Assembly (NCBI RefSeq): GCF_029222965.1
Contig: NZ_JARHUD010000001.1
Span: forward strand, 124,001-188,000
Source: Aquibaculum arenosum
GTDB taxonomy: Bacteria; Pseudomonadota; Alphaproteobacteria; Kiloniellales; DSM-21159
Direction: 5' to 3'
DNA length: 64,000 nucleotides
The notes beneath the pieces were generated by a model. The model worked only from the letters and a program-made list of their open reading frames with translations, had not been told where the DNA came from and made no database searches. The position numbers and the translations under genes are program-made. Positions 35,841 to 46,441 of the stretch are shown here, in pieces; the first letter of the stretch is position 1; each line of letters begins with the position of its first letter.

Positions 35841-36958
35841 CCGCCGGTCGCCTCCTGCCGCTGCTTGCCGGGCTTTTCACCCTGGTGGCGCTCGCCTTCT
35901 CGCCCGGGGGCGAGGCGCGCTGGTTCGACGGCGGCGCCGGCAGCCTGCTGCTCGCCTTGGTGCCGGTCTTCCTGCTGCTGGCCTTCTGGCAGCGTGGGAG
36001 CAAAGCTTGGCGCGGCCTCGTCTATGTCATCGTGGGCGGCATTGCGGTCTTCGGGCTGCTCAACCTGCTTCAGGCCGGTGCCGCTGGTGCAGCAGGGCTC
36101 GGCTTCTGGCTCTATGGCCTCGGGGTCTGGGCCGCGGTCTGGCACGGTGTCGACTGCCTTTCCAAGGCCGAGATTGCCTCGGCGGGCTGGCGGCGCGGGC
36201 GCGATCTCCTGGTGCCGACTTTGTTCGGCATCTGGTTGCTGGTGGTCTGGGAACTGCTCTGCCGTGGTTTCGGCATTCCACAGGTGCTGCTGCCCGCGCC
36301 CAGCGTGATCGGCGAGCGCATCGGCAACTCTTCGGCCATGCTCTGGGCCGACTTCCAGCAGACCTTCCTCAAGGCGGTGCTGGTCGGCTATGCCATCGGC
36401 TGCGGCAGCGCCTTCCTCACCGCGATCCTGGTGGACCGCGTGCCCTTCCTGCGCCGTGGCCTGCTGCCCATGGGCAACGTGATCTCGGCCCTGCCCATCG
36501 TCGGCACGGCGCCGATCATGGTCATGTGGTTCGGCTTCGACTGGCCCTCAAAGGCCGCCGTGGTGGTGATCATGACCTTCTTCCCCATGCTGGTGAACAC
36601 CGTCATGGGGCTGTCGGCCAGCGGCCATCTGGAGCGCGATCTCATGCGCTCCTACGCCGCCGGCTATTGGCAGACGCTCATCAAGCTGCGGTTGCCGATG
36701 GCCTTGCCCTTCATCTTCAATGCGCTGAAGATCAACTCCACCCTGGCTCTGATCGGCGCCATCGTGGCCGAGTTCTTCGGCACGCCGATCGTGGGCATGG
36801 GCTTTCGCATCTCGACCGAGGTCGGGCGCATGAACCTCGACACCGTCTGGGCGGAAATTGCAGTCGCTGCGGTGGCCGGTTCCGCCTTCTACGGGCTGGT
36901 CGCGCTGATCGAGCGCGGCCTCACGTCCTGGCATCCCTCCTATCGCCAAAGAAGTTGA
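35837..36958 (+). CDS. ABC transporter permease with extra N-terminal membrane region
   Basis: 373 residues, over 100 longer than the typical SsuC-type permease. The family domain begins near residue 120 (LVPTLFGIWLLVVWELLCR) and includes the EAA loop region MRSYAAGYWQTLIKLRLPMAL. The added first 110 residues contain about three to four hydrophobic segments (LLPLLAGLFTLVALAF, LLLALVPVFLLLAFW, LVYVIVGGIAVFGLLNLLQA). There is no alternative start that would remove them that also fits the ATGA overlap with the first permease at 35837-35840. The extension is unexplained. The protein is predicted in the inner membrane. Confidence 0.9.
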   Translation: MTAGRLLPLLAGLFTLVALAFSPGGEARWFDGGAGSLLLALVPVFLLLAFWQRGSKAWRGLVYVIVGGIAVFGLLNLLQAGAAGAAGLGFWLYGLGVWAAVWHGVDCLSKAEIASAGWRRGRDLLVPTLFGIWLLVVWELLCRGFGIPQVLLPAPSVIGERIGNSSAMLWADFQQTFLKAVLVGYAIGCGSAFLTAILVDRVPFLRRGLLPMGNVISALPIVGTAPIMVMWFGFDWPSKAAVVVIMTFFPMLVNTVMGLSASGHLERDLMRSYAAGYWQTLIKLRLPMALPFIFNALKINSTLALIGAIVAEFFGTPIVGMGFRISTEVGRMNLDTVWAEIAVAAVAGSAFYGLVALIERGLTSWHPSYRQRS

Positions 36959-37028
36959 GAAGGAAACGCAACAACAAGGCTCGGAAGTGACCAGGGATAA
37001 ACTAGGGCTTCAAACAGGGAGATTGGCA

Positions 37029-38027
37029 ATGAAGAAGAGCATCGGTTTGTTGAGCGGCATGGCCGTGGGCCTCACTGCCTTATCGGGGGTGGCGCTGGCC
37101 AATGATGAGGTGACCCTGCAGCTCAAGTGGGTGACCCAGGCGCAGTTCGGCGGCTACTACGCCGCACTGGAGAATGGCTTCTATGAGGAGGAGGGCCTCG
37201 ACGTCACCATTAATCCCGGCGGTCCGGACATCGGCCCGCCGCAGGTGATCGCTGGTGGCGGTGCCGATGTGATTGTCGACTGGATGCCCTCGGCACTGGC
37301 ATCGCGCGAGCGCGGCGTGCCCCTGGTGAACATCGCCCAGCCTTTCAAGCAGTCGGGCATGATGCTCACCTGCCTCAAGGACACTGGCATCGAAGAGCCG
37401 GAGGATTTCCGTGGACGCACGCTGGGCGTCTGGTTCTTCGGCAATGAGTATCCCTTCTTGGCCTGGATGTCTCATCTGGACATCCCCACCCAGGGCGGCG
37501 ACGAGGGCGTGAACGTCCTGAAGCAGGGCTTCAATGTCGATCCACTGCTGCAGCGCCAGGCCGACTGCATCTCCACCATGACCTACAATGAGTACGGCCA
37601 GGTACTCGACGCCGGCATCACCGAGGATGAGCTGCTGGTCTTCAAGTACGAGGATCAGGGCGTGGCCCTGCTGGAAGACGGCCTCTACGTCATGGAAGAG
37701 AACCTGGAGGATCCTGAGTTCGTAGATCGCATGGCCCGCTTCGTGCGCGCTTCCATGAAGGGCTGGGAATGGGCCAAGGAGAATCCCGAGGAAGCGGGGA
37801 TGATCGTGCTGGAGTATGATGAGACCGGCGCGCAGCAGGAGCATCATCAGATCCGGATGATGACCGAGGTCGCCAAGCTGACCGAGGGCTCCAACGGTAC
37901 GCTGGACCCGGCCGACTATGAGCGCACGGTCGACATTCTGCTGGCCGGCGGCTCCGACCCGGTGATCACTGAGCGGCCGGAAGGCGCCTGGACCCACGTG
38001 GTAACCGACGCGGCCTTCGGCGAATAA
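37029..38027 (+). CDS. ABC transporter substrate-binding protein, NMT1/THI5-like
   Basis: 332 residues. A signal peptide (MKKSIGLLSGMAVGLTALSG, cleavage after VALA near residue 24) is followed by the THI5/NMT1 pattern: LQLKWVTQAQFGGYYAALEN, then GFYEEEGLDVTINPGG and GGADVIVDWM. Proteins of this group bind pyrimidines such as formyl-aminomethyl-pyrimidine or related heterocycles, which fits the operon. The ATG at 37029 is chosen because it gives a standard signal peptide; the frame is open to 36987. A strong hairpin lies directly downstream. Confidence 0.9.
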   Translation: MKKSIGLLSGMAVGLTALSGVALANDEVTLQLKWVTQAQFGGYYAALENGFYEEEGLDVTINPGGPDIGPPQVIAGGGADVIVDWMPSALASRERGVPLVNIAQPFKQSGMMLTCLKDTGIEEPEDFRGRTLGVWFFGNEYPFLAWMSHLDIPTQGGDEGVNVLKQGFNVDPLLQRQADCISTMTYNEYGQVLDAGITEDELLVFKYEDQGVALLEDGLYVMEENLEDPEFVDRMARFVRASMKGWEWAKENPEEAGMIVLEYDETGAQQEHHQIRMMTEVAKLTEGSNGTLDPADYERTVDILLAGGSDPVITERPEGAWTHVVTDAAFGE

Positions 38028-39560
<1,533 letters not shown>

Positions 39561-39583
39561 AAACGCGCGGTAGCGAGATGCGC

Positions 39584-39619
39584 GGCCGGGGCTGCGGGGT
39601 GATGCCCGTTGCCCCGGCC
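39584..39619. terminator. Bidirectional terminator-like hairpin between hydA and cueR
   Basis: GGCCGGGGC (39584-39592) pairs with GCCCCGGCC (39611-39619); an inner CGGG/CCCG pairing can extend the stem. It lies between two converging genes. It lacks U-runs, so strength is uncertain. Confidence 0.5.
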
Positions 39620-39624
39620 GGCGC

Positions 39625-40026
39625 TTATTCTTTCGGCGCTGCGGCGGCCAGGGACTCGATGATCGGGCACTCCGGCCGCGCGTCGCCGTGGCAGGTCTGG
39701 GCCAGGTGCTTCAGGGTTGCGGCCATCTCCTGCAGGTCCCGGGCCTTGCGCTCCAACTCGTCCACATGCTCCAGGGCCAGCCGCTTGACGTCGGCGCTGG
39801 CGCGTGAACGGTCCTGCCACAGCGCCAGCAGCGTGGCGATCTGGTCCAGGGAAAAGCCCAGGTCGCGCGCCCTGCGGATGAAGCGCAGGCTGTGCACCTC
39901 GGTATTGCCATAAAGGCGGTAACCCGCAGTGCTGCGATCGGCCGGCGCGATCAGCCCGATGGACTCGTAATAGCGGATCATCTTTGCCGAGACCCCGGAG
40001 GCCCTGGCCGCAGTTCCGATGTTCAT
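39625..40026 (-). CDS. cueR: Copper-responsive MerR-family regulator CueR
   Basis: 133 residues. The MerR helix-turn-helix is at the N-terminus (MNIGTAARASGVSAKMIRYY, ESIGLI) and is followed by the dimerisation helix. Copper-binding cysteines are C112 and C120 in CHGDARPEC, the same positions as in E. coli CueR, with the Cu(I)-type spacing. It activates copper-efflux genes when Cu(I) binds. No copper ATPase or oxidase gene is visible nearby, and I could not find a CueR box in the 157-base divergent spacer with the SMR gene, so its targets lie elsewhere. Confidence 0.93.
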   Translation of the reverse strand: MNIGTAARASGVSAKMIRYYESIGLIAPADRSTAGYRLYGNTEVHSLRFIRRARDLGFSLDQIATLLALWQDRSRASADVKRLALEHVDELERKARDLQEMAATLKHLAQTCHGDARPECPIIESLAAAAPKE

Positions 40027-40183
40027 CGCCTGTGCCTTCCTCTCCTGCGCGGCGGCGCCGAGCGCACGGTGCCTTGGCCGCCCGGTGCAATGTTGCTACA
40101 GAGCGGAGACTTTGGCCGCATCGCGTCGCGTTCCTGATGGAGCGTCATCACGGCGAGCGTAGGGCGCGTGAGGAAGGGAATCC

Positions 40184-40513
40184 ATGGTCTACGTCTATCT
40201 CGCGTTCGCGATCCTGTTCGAGACCATCGGGACCACCTTCCTGCAGGCCTCGCAGCAGTTTTCCCGCCTGGTGCCGACGGTCTTCGTCGTCCTCTTCTAC
40301 GCCGCCTCCTTCTACCTGCTTTCGCTGGTGCTGAAGGTCATGCCGGTGGGTGTGGCCTATGCCGTGTGGAGCGGCCTTGGCATCGTCTTCATCACTGCCA
40401 TCGGCTGGCTCGTCTTCCGCCAAACCCTCGACCTTCCCGCCGTCATCGGCATCGCCCTCATCATCACCGGCGTCCTGGTGGTGAACCTCTTCTCGAAGAC
40501 CGTGGGGCATTGA
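40184..40513 (+). CDS. Small multidrug resistance (SMR) efflux protein, EmrE-like
   Basis: 109 residues with four membrane helices. The membrane-embedded glutamate that exchanges protons for cationic drugs is in AILFETIGTTFLQAS (E13). The later motifs VGVAYAVWSGLGIVFITAIG and DLPAVIGIALIITGV match EmrE rather than the paired or guanidine-exporting Gdx type, though this is a judgement by eye. Acts as an antiparallel dimer in the inner membrane. Divergent from cueR; no guanidine riboswitch was recognised upstream. A strong groEL terminator begins 11 bases after its stop. Confidence 0.92.
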   Translation: MVYVYLAFAILFETIGTTFLQASQQFSRLVPTVFVVLFYAASFYLLSLVLKVMPVGVAYAVWSGLGIVFITAIGWLVFRQTLDLPAVIGIALIITGVLVVNLFSKTVGH

Positions 40514-40524
40514 GCACGAGAAAA

Positions 40525-40549
40525 GGGCCGCGGGGGATGCCCGCGGCCC
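40525..40549 (-). terminator. Rho-independent terminator of groESL
   Basis: On the minus strand GGGCCGCGGG pairs with CCCGCGGCCC (10 bp, five-base loop) and is followed by TTTT. It lies about 30 bases after the groEL stop codon. Some function for the SMR gene on the other strand is possible, but no U-run follows in that direction. Confidence 0.85.
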
Positions 40550-40580
40550 TCTGCAAAGGCTAACAGGGAAGACCTGAGAC

Positions 40581-42218
<1,638 letters not shown>

Positions 42219-42232
42219 TCAAACCTCCGAAA

Positions 42233-42547
42233 TCAGGCGGCCTTGGCCGAAGCCGCACCGGCTTCGAGCACGCCCATGATGTCCGACTCCTTCATGATCA
42301 ACAGCTCTTCGCCGTCGATCTTCACTTCGGTGCCGGACCACTTGCCGAAGATCACGCGGTCGCCGACCTGAACGTCCAGCGCCACGATCTCACCCTTTTC
42401 GTTCCGGGCGCCCGGGCCCACGGCAACGATTTCGCCCTGCTGGGGTTTTTCCTTGGCAGTGTCCGGAATGATGATGCCGCCCGCGGTCTTCTGGTCCTCG
42501 TCGATGCGACGGACCACCACGCGGTCGTGCAACGGCCTGAAGGTCAT
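42233..42547 (-). CDS. groES: Co-chaperonin GroES (Hsp10)
   Basis: 104 residues. [20 protein letters not shown] opens the protein; the mobile loop [22 protein letters not shown] that contacts GroEL follows, and [21 protein letters not shown] is the conserved core. The ATG at 42545-42547 follows GGGAGGA. The frame continues upstream through the CIRCE element, which excludes the longer form. First gene of the heat-shock operon with groEL. Confidence 0.98.
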   Translation of the reverse strand: MTFRPLHDRVVVRRIDEDQKTAGGIIIPDTAKEKPQQGEIVAVGPGARNEKGEIVALDVQVGDRVIFGKWSGTEVKIDGEELLIMKESDIMGVLEAGAASAKAA

Positions 42548-42600
42548 ATATCGTCCTCCCAATTGAGACTGACGGATGATTGCCAATGATGGCAGGTCTG

Positions 42601-42627
42601 TTAGCACTCCCGATTGGCGAGTGCCAA
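42601..42627 (-). promoter_or_regulatory. CIRCE operator (HrcA-binding site)
   Basis: TTAGCACTC, nine bases, then GAGTGCCAA: a classic CIRCE inverted repeat with one deviation from the perfect GAGTGCTAA arm. It lies about 55 bases upstream of groES and just downstream of the promoter, so HrcA would repress groESL at normal temperature. hrcA itself is not in the window. Confidence 0.95.
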
Positions 42628-42642
42628 ACGCTGCCGAAGCGC

Positions 42643-42671
42643 TATCTACGGCGGGTCGCGGCGCTTTTCAA
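42643..42671 (-). promoter_or_regulatory. groESL promoter
   Basis: On the minus strand TTGAAA (42666-42671) and TAGATA (42643-42648) are separated by 17 bases, a good vegetative promoter. CTCTTGAAA also fits the -35 element of alphaproteobacterial RpoH promoters, so the operon may have both HrcA and sigma-32 control. The start point would fall just upstream of CIRCE. Confidence 0.7.
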
Positions 42672-42705
42672 GAGGCAGAAATGCGGGAAAATGCGCTTGG
42701 GGCTT

Positions 42706-43608
42706 TCAGCGCTTTTCGCGCTTGCGGACCTGTTCGCGGTGGAAGACGTAAAGCCCTGAAACCACGAGGATTCCGGCGCCCAGCAGAGTCCAGGCATCGG
42801 GCAGGTCGCCCCAGACCACCAGGCCAAAGAGGACGGCCCAGACGATGTTGGAGTAGCCGAAGGGCGCGACCACCGCGGCGGGAGCCTCGCTGTAGGACTT
42901 GATCAGGCAGAAATGGCTGCTGCCACCGACCAGCCCCACGGCCACCATCATCAGCCAACCGATCAGGTCAGGCTGGACCCAGAAGAATGGCACGCCCAGC
43001 GTCATCACCACCGCGCCCACCAGGGAGCTGTAGGTCAGGGTGGTCATGGAGGAGTCGCTGTGGCTGAGCAGCCGCGTGGTGATGTGATAGAAGGCGTTCA
43101 CCAAGGCCGCGGCCAGGGGGAAGAGTGAGGCCAGCACGAAGACGTCGGTGCCCGGCCGAATGACGATGAGCGCGCCGACCAGCCCGGCGAAGACGCCGCC
43201 CCAGCGCCGCATGCCCACCTTCTCGCCCAGAAAGGGCACCGAGAGCGCGGTGATGAACAGCGGGCCCAGCAGCATGACCGCCGCGGCTTCGGCGAGTTGC
43301 AGCATGCTCAGGCCCATGAAGAACAGCCCCGTGGTGATGACCAGTAGGAGCGAGCGCAGCAACTGCAGCGGCAGGCGGCGGGTGCGCAGGGTGCGGGGCA
43401 GGGCGCCGCGCAGGAAGAGCGCGATGAGAACCAGGTGGAAGGTGTAGCGGGCCCAGACGATCTGCCAGACCGGATAGGTTTCGCTGAGCAGCTTGGCGAA
43501 GGTGTCGAGCACCACGAAGAGCATGACCGCGAGCAGCATCCAGAGGATGCCGCGGCGATTTGCAGCCATCTGAGCCAGGCCCGATTGGCTGCCGGCGGCT
43601 TCACTCAT
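42706..43608 (-). CDS. DMT family (EamA) transporter
   Basis: 300 residues with ten predicted helices from two EamA repeats. ILWMLLAVMLFVVLDTFAKL opens the first repeat, and PVWQIVWARYTFHLV and LGPLFITALSVPFLGEKVG follow the usual pattern, as does FGYSNIVWAVLFGLVVWGD in the second repeat. Such proteins export metabolites or amino acids; substrate is not predictable. The frame runs to 43707, but the ATG at 43606-43608 gives a normal N-terminus. Divergent from the alcohol dehydrogenase. Confidence 0.9.
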   Translation of the reverse strand: MSEAAGSQSGLAQMAANRRGILWMLLAVMLFVVLDTFAKLLSETYPVWQIVWARYTFHLVLIALFLRGALPRTLRTRRLPLQLLRSLLLVITTGLFFMGLSMLQLAEAAAVMLLGPLFITALSVPFLGEKVGMRRWGGVFAGLVGALIVIRPGTDVFVLASLFPLAAALVNAFYHITTRLLSHSDSSMTTLTYSSLVGAVVMTLGVPFFWVQPDLIGWLMMVAVGLVGGSSHFCLIKSYSEAPAAVVAPFGYSNIVWAVLFGLVVWGDLPDAWTLLGAGILVVSGLYVFHREQVRKREKR

Positions 43609-43718
43609 GCAATCGACTTCTCGCTTGTTGTACGCCCCTCGCGGCGCAAGACTCCCTTTGCTATGGATAGCGCCAGGAAGCGCGCGAGGCGAGCGCGCAG
43701 GACGCAAGGGAGAACTGC

Positions 43719-44846
43719 ATGAAGATCAAGGCCGCGGTTTTGAACGAGATCGGGCGGGCCGGGCCCTACGCCGAATCCCGTCCGCTCACCGTGGAGACGC
43801 TCGACCTGGAGGGACCTGGCCCTGGCGAGGTGCTGGTCGAGATCAAGGCGGCCGGTTTGTGCCATTCCGATCTTTCGGTGATCAGCGGCGATCGCCCGCG
43901 CCCCGTGCCCATGGCCCTGGGCCACGAGGCAGCCGGCGTGGTGGCCGAGGTCGGTGAGGGCGTGGACGATCTGCAGCCCGGCGATCACGTGGTCATGGTC
44001 TTCGTGCCCTCCTGCGGTCATTGCCTGCCCTGCTCGGAAGGGCGCCCGGCGCTCTGCGAACCGGCGGCCAAGGCCAACAACGCCGGCCATCTGCTGAGCG
44101 GCGCGCGACGCCTCTCGCTGGATGGTGAGCCGGTGCATCATCATCTGGGTGTGTCCGCCTTCGCCGAGGCGGCGGTCGTCTCACGCCGCTCTCTTGTGAA
44201 GGTCGACCCGAGCCTGCCGCTGGAGCAGGCCGCGCTGTTCGGCTGCGCGGTGATGACAGGCCTGGGTGCCGTGGTGAACACCGCCAAGGTCAGTGCCGGC
44301 TGCAGTGTCGCCGTCATCGGCCTGGGCGGTGTCGGTCTCAACTCCCTGCTGGGCGCGCTGCTGGTGGGGGCGGAGCGCGTGGTGGCCATCGACATCCTGC
44401 CCTCGAAGCTGGATATGGCGAAGCAGCTTGGCGCGACGGATGTCTTCGATGCGCGCGACGCTGATGTGGCGGAGCAGGTGCGCGAGGCCACCCAGGGCGG
44501 CGTCGACTTCGCCTTCGAGATGGCCGGCTCCGTTCCGGCCCTGGAACTGGCCTACAAGGTGACCCGCCGCGGCGGCACGACCGTCACCGCCGGCCTGGCC
44601 AATCCGGGCAAGGCCATGTCGCTCTTCCCCGTGACGCTGGTGGCCGAGGAGCGCACGCTCAAAGGCAGCTATATCGGTTCCTGCGTGCCACTGCGCGACA
44701 TTCCGCGCTACGTCGGGCTGTTCCAGCGCGGCAAGCTGCCGGTGGACCGCCTGCTGAGCGAGCGGGTGGCGCTTGATGACATCAATGCGGCCTTCGACCG
44801 GCTCGCCAGCGGCGAGACGGTGCGACAGGTTCTTATTCCCTCGTGA
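43719..44846 (+). CDS. Zinc-dependent alcohol dehydrogenase
   Basis: 375 residues of the medium-chain dehydrogenase family. The catalytic zinc site is in AAGLCHSDLSVISGD and LGHEAAGVV; the structural zinc lobe has four cysteines (CGHCLPCSEGRPALC). The NAD-binding loop is IGLGGVGLNSLLGALLVGA. Overall it resembles class III/ S-(hydroxymethyl)glutathione-type or aryl-alcohol enzymes, but the substrate is undetermined. The last bases overlap the next gene (GTGA), so the kinase-fusion protein is translationally coupled. Confidence 0.92.
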   Translation: MKIKAAVLNEIGRAGPYAESRPLTVETLDLEGPGPGEVLVEIKAAGLCHSDLSVISGDRPRPVPMALGHEAAGVVAEVGEGVDDLQPGDHVVMVFVPSCGHCLPCSEGRPALCEPAAKANNAGHLLSGARRLSLDGEPVHHHLGVSAFAEAAVVSRRSLVKVDPSLPLEQAALFGCAVMTGLGAVVNTAKVSAGCSVAVIGLGGVGLNSLLGALLVGAERVVAIDILPSKLDMAKQLGATDVFDARDADVAEQVREATQGGVDFAFEMAGSVPALELAYKVTRRGGTTVTAGLANPGKAMSLFPVTLVAEERTLKGSYIGSCVPLRDIPRYVGLFQRGKLPVDRLLSERVALDDINAAFDRLASGETVRQVLIPS

Positions 44847-46384
44847 CGGGGAACTCCGACCAAGAGCGGGTCTTCGCCTTCCTGGCCGATCCGGCCACTC
44901 ACGGGCTTGCGGCCGGGGAGGTGGGGCGCATCCACACGCATGTGGCCGAGGTCTTCCTGGCAGGCGACACGGTTTACAAAGTCAAGCGGGCCGTGCGCTT
45001 CGCCTTTCTGGACTTTTCCGGCCTGGAGGCGCGCCGGGCGGCCTGCGAGGCGGAACTGCGACTGAATGTCCGCACCGCGCCGGACATCTACCTCGACGCG
45101 GTGCCGATCTGCCGCGCGCCCGATGGCAGTCTCAACATCTCGGGCGAGGGGGAGCCGGTGGAGTGGGCGGTGAAGATGCGCCGTTTCGATGAAAACCAGA
45201 CGCTGGATCACCTCGCCGATCGTGGCACCTTGCGCCCGGAGTGGATCGACGAGCTGGTCGATGCCGTGGTGACCTTTCACGGCGAGGCGGAGCGGCGTGG
45301 ACCGCCCTATGGCGGGGCCGAAGGGCTGGACGCCATTATCGACGACAATGCCGAGGACATGGCGCGCCTGTCCGAGCTCTTTGCGCCGGCCCGGGTTGAG
45401 CGCCTGATCGCGGCCAAGCGCCAGGCGCTGGAGCGCAACGCCGCCCTGCTGGATGCGCGGCGCGACCAGGGCTGGGTGCGGCGCTGCCACGGCGACCTGC
45501 ATCTCGGCAACGTGGTGCTGTGGCAGGGGCGGCCGACGCCATTCGACTGCATCGAGTTCTCCGAGAGCATCGGGTCGATCGACGTGGCCTATGATCTGGC
45601 CTTCCTGCTGATGGATCTGGAAGTGCGCGGGCTACGCGAACACGCCAACCGCGCCATGAACCGGTACTTCGGGCGCCAGGGCGGCGTCGAGGTGTTGGCG
45701 GCGCTGCCGCTCATGCTGGCCCTGCGCGCCGGCGTGCGAGCCAAGGTCAGCGGCCTGGCCCTGTCCGGCATGGAGGAGGGGGCCAAGGCGCAGCATCTGC
45801 GGGAGATGGCCGAGCGCTTCTTTGCCGCCGCCGAAGCCTTCCTTGCGGACACCGCGCCGCCGCGTCTCCTGGCCGTGAGCGGCCTCTCCGGAAGCGGCAA
45901 GACCACGCTGGCCAAGGCTCTGGCACCGGACCTGGGGCGCGCACCGGGCGCGCTGCACCTGCGCAGTGACGTCATGCGCAAGCGCCTGGCTGGCGTCACG
46001 CCGGAAGAGCGCCTGCCGCCCGAGGCCTACACCAAGGAAAGCAACCGGGCGGTCTATGAAACGCTTTTCGCCGAGGCACGCAGCGCTCTGGCCGCGGGGC
46101 AGTGCGTGGTGCTGGATGCGGTCTTCGCCCGACCGGGGGAGCGTGATGAGGCGGAAGCGATCGCCCGGGAGGCTGGTGTGGCCTTTCAGGGCATCTGGCT
46201 CGACGCGCCGGGAGAGTCACTGAAGGACCGGGTGGCGCGCCGGGTCGGCGATGCGTCGGACGCCACGGGCGCCGTGGTGGAGCGCCAGCTCGGCTACGAA
46301 CTCGGCAGAATCGACTGGCCGCGTCTCGATGCTGCCCGTGGTCCGGAGGCAGTCTGCGTCGCGGCGAAGGCCTTGCTCCCATGA
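44843..46384 (+). CDS. Fusion of APH-like kinase and P-loop kinase domains
   Basis: 513 residues with two phosphotransferase domains. The first (about 1-330) is aminoglycoside-phosphotransferase-like: VKRAVRFAFLDFSGL, the catalytic loop CHGDLHLGNVVL (H-x-D-x4-N) and FDCIEFSESIGSIDVAYDLA for metal binding. The second (from about 342) is a P-loop kinase related to AAA/zeta-type or gluconate kinases, with AVSGLSGSGKTTLAKAL and VVLDAVFARPGER. Proteins of this layout occur widely in alphaproteobacteria and are annotated as bifunctional phosphotransferase/ATP-binding proteins; the substrate is unknown. GTG start, four-base overlap with the dehydrogenase. Confidence 0.88.
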   Translation: MTGNSDQERVFAFLADPATHGLAAGEVGRIHTHVAEVFLAGDTVYKVKRAVRFAFLDFSGLEARRAACEAELRLNVRTAPDIYLDAVPICRAPDGSLNISGEGEPVEWAVKMRRFDENQTLDHLADRGTLRPEWIDELVDAVVTFHGEAERRGPPYGGAEGLDAIIDDNAEDMARLSELFAPARVERLIAAKRQALERNAALLDARRDQGWVRRCHGDLHLGNVVLWQGRPTPFDCIEFSESIGSIDVAYDLAFLLMDLEVRGLREHANRAMNRYFGRQGGVEVLAALPLMLALRAGVRAKVSGLALSGMEEGAKAQHLREMAERFFAAAEAFLADTAPPRLLAVSGLSGSGKTTLAKALAPDLGRAPGALHLRSDVMRKRLAGVTPEERLPPEAYTKESNRAVYETLFAEARSALAAGQCVVLDAVFARPGERDEAEAIAREAGVAFQGIWLDAPGESLKDRVARRVGDASDATGAVVERQLGYELGRIDWPRLDAARGPEAVCVAAKALLP

Positions 46385-46441
46385 CCGGCACTGAGTGAGA
46401 CTGACATCGGCCGCCACCGGCCGCTGGAAAGAGTGACGCCC

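Noticed and set aside
40027-40183. Possible CueR box or guanidine riboswitch upstream of the SMR gene
   Set aside because: No CueR-type dyad with 19-20 bp promoter spacing and no ACGR-loop hairpin pair could be found by eye.
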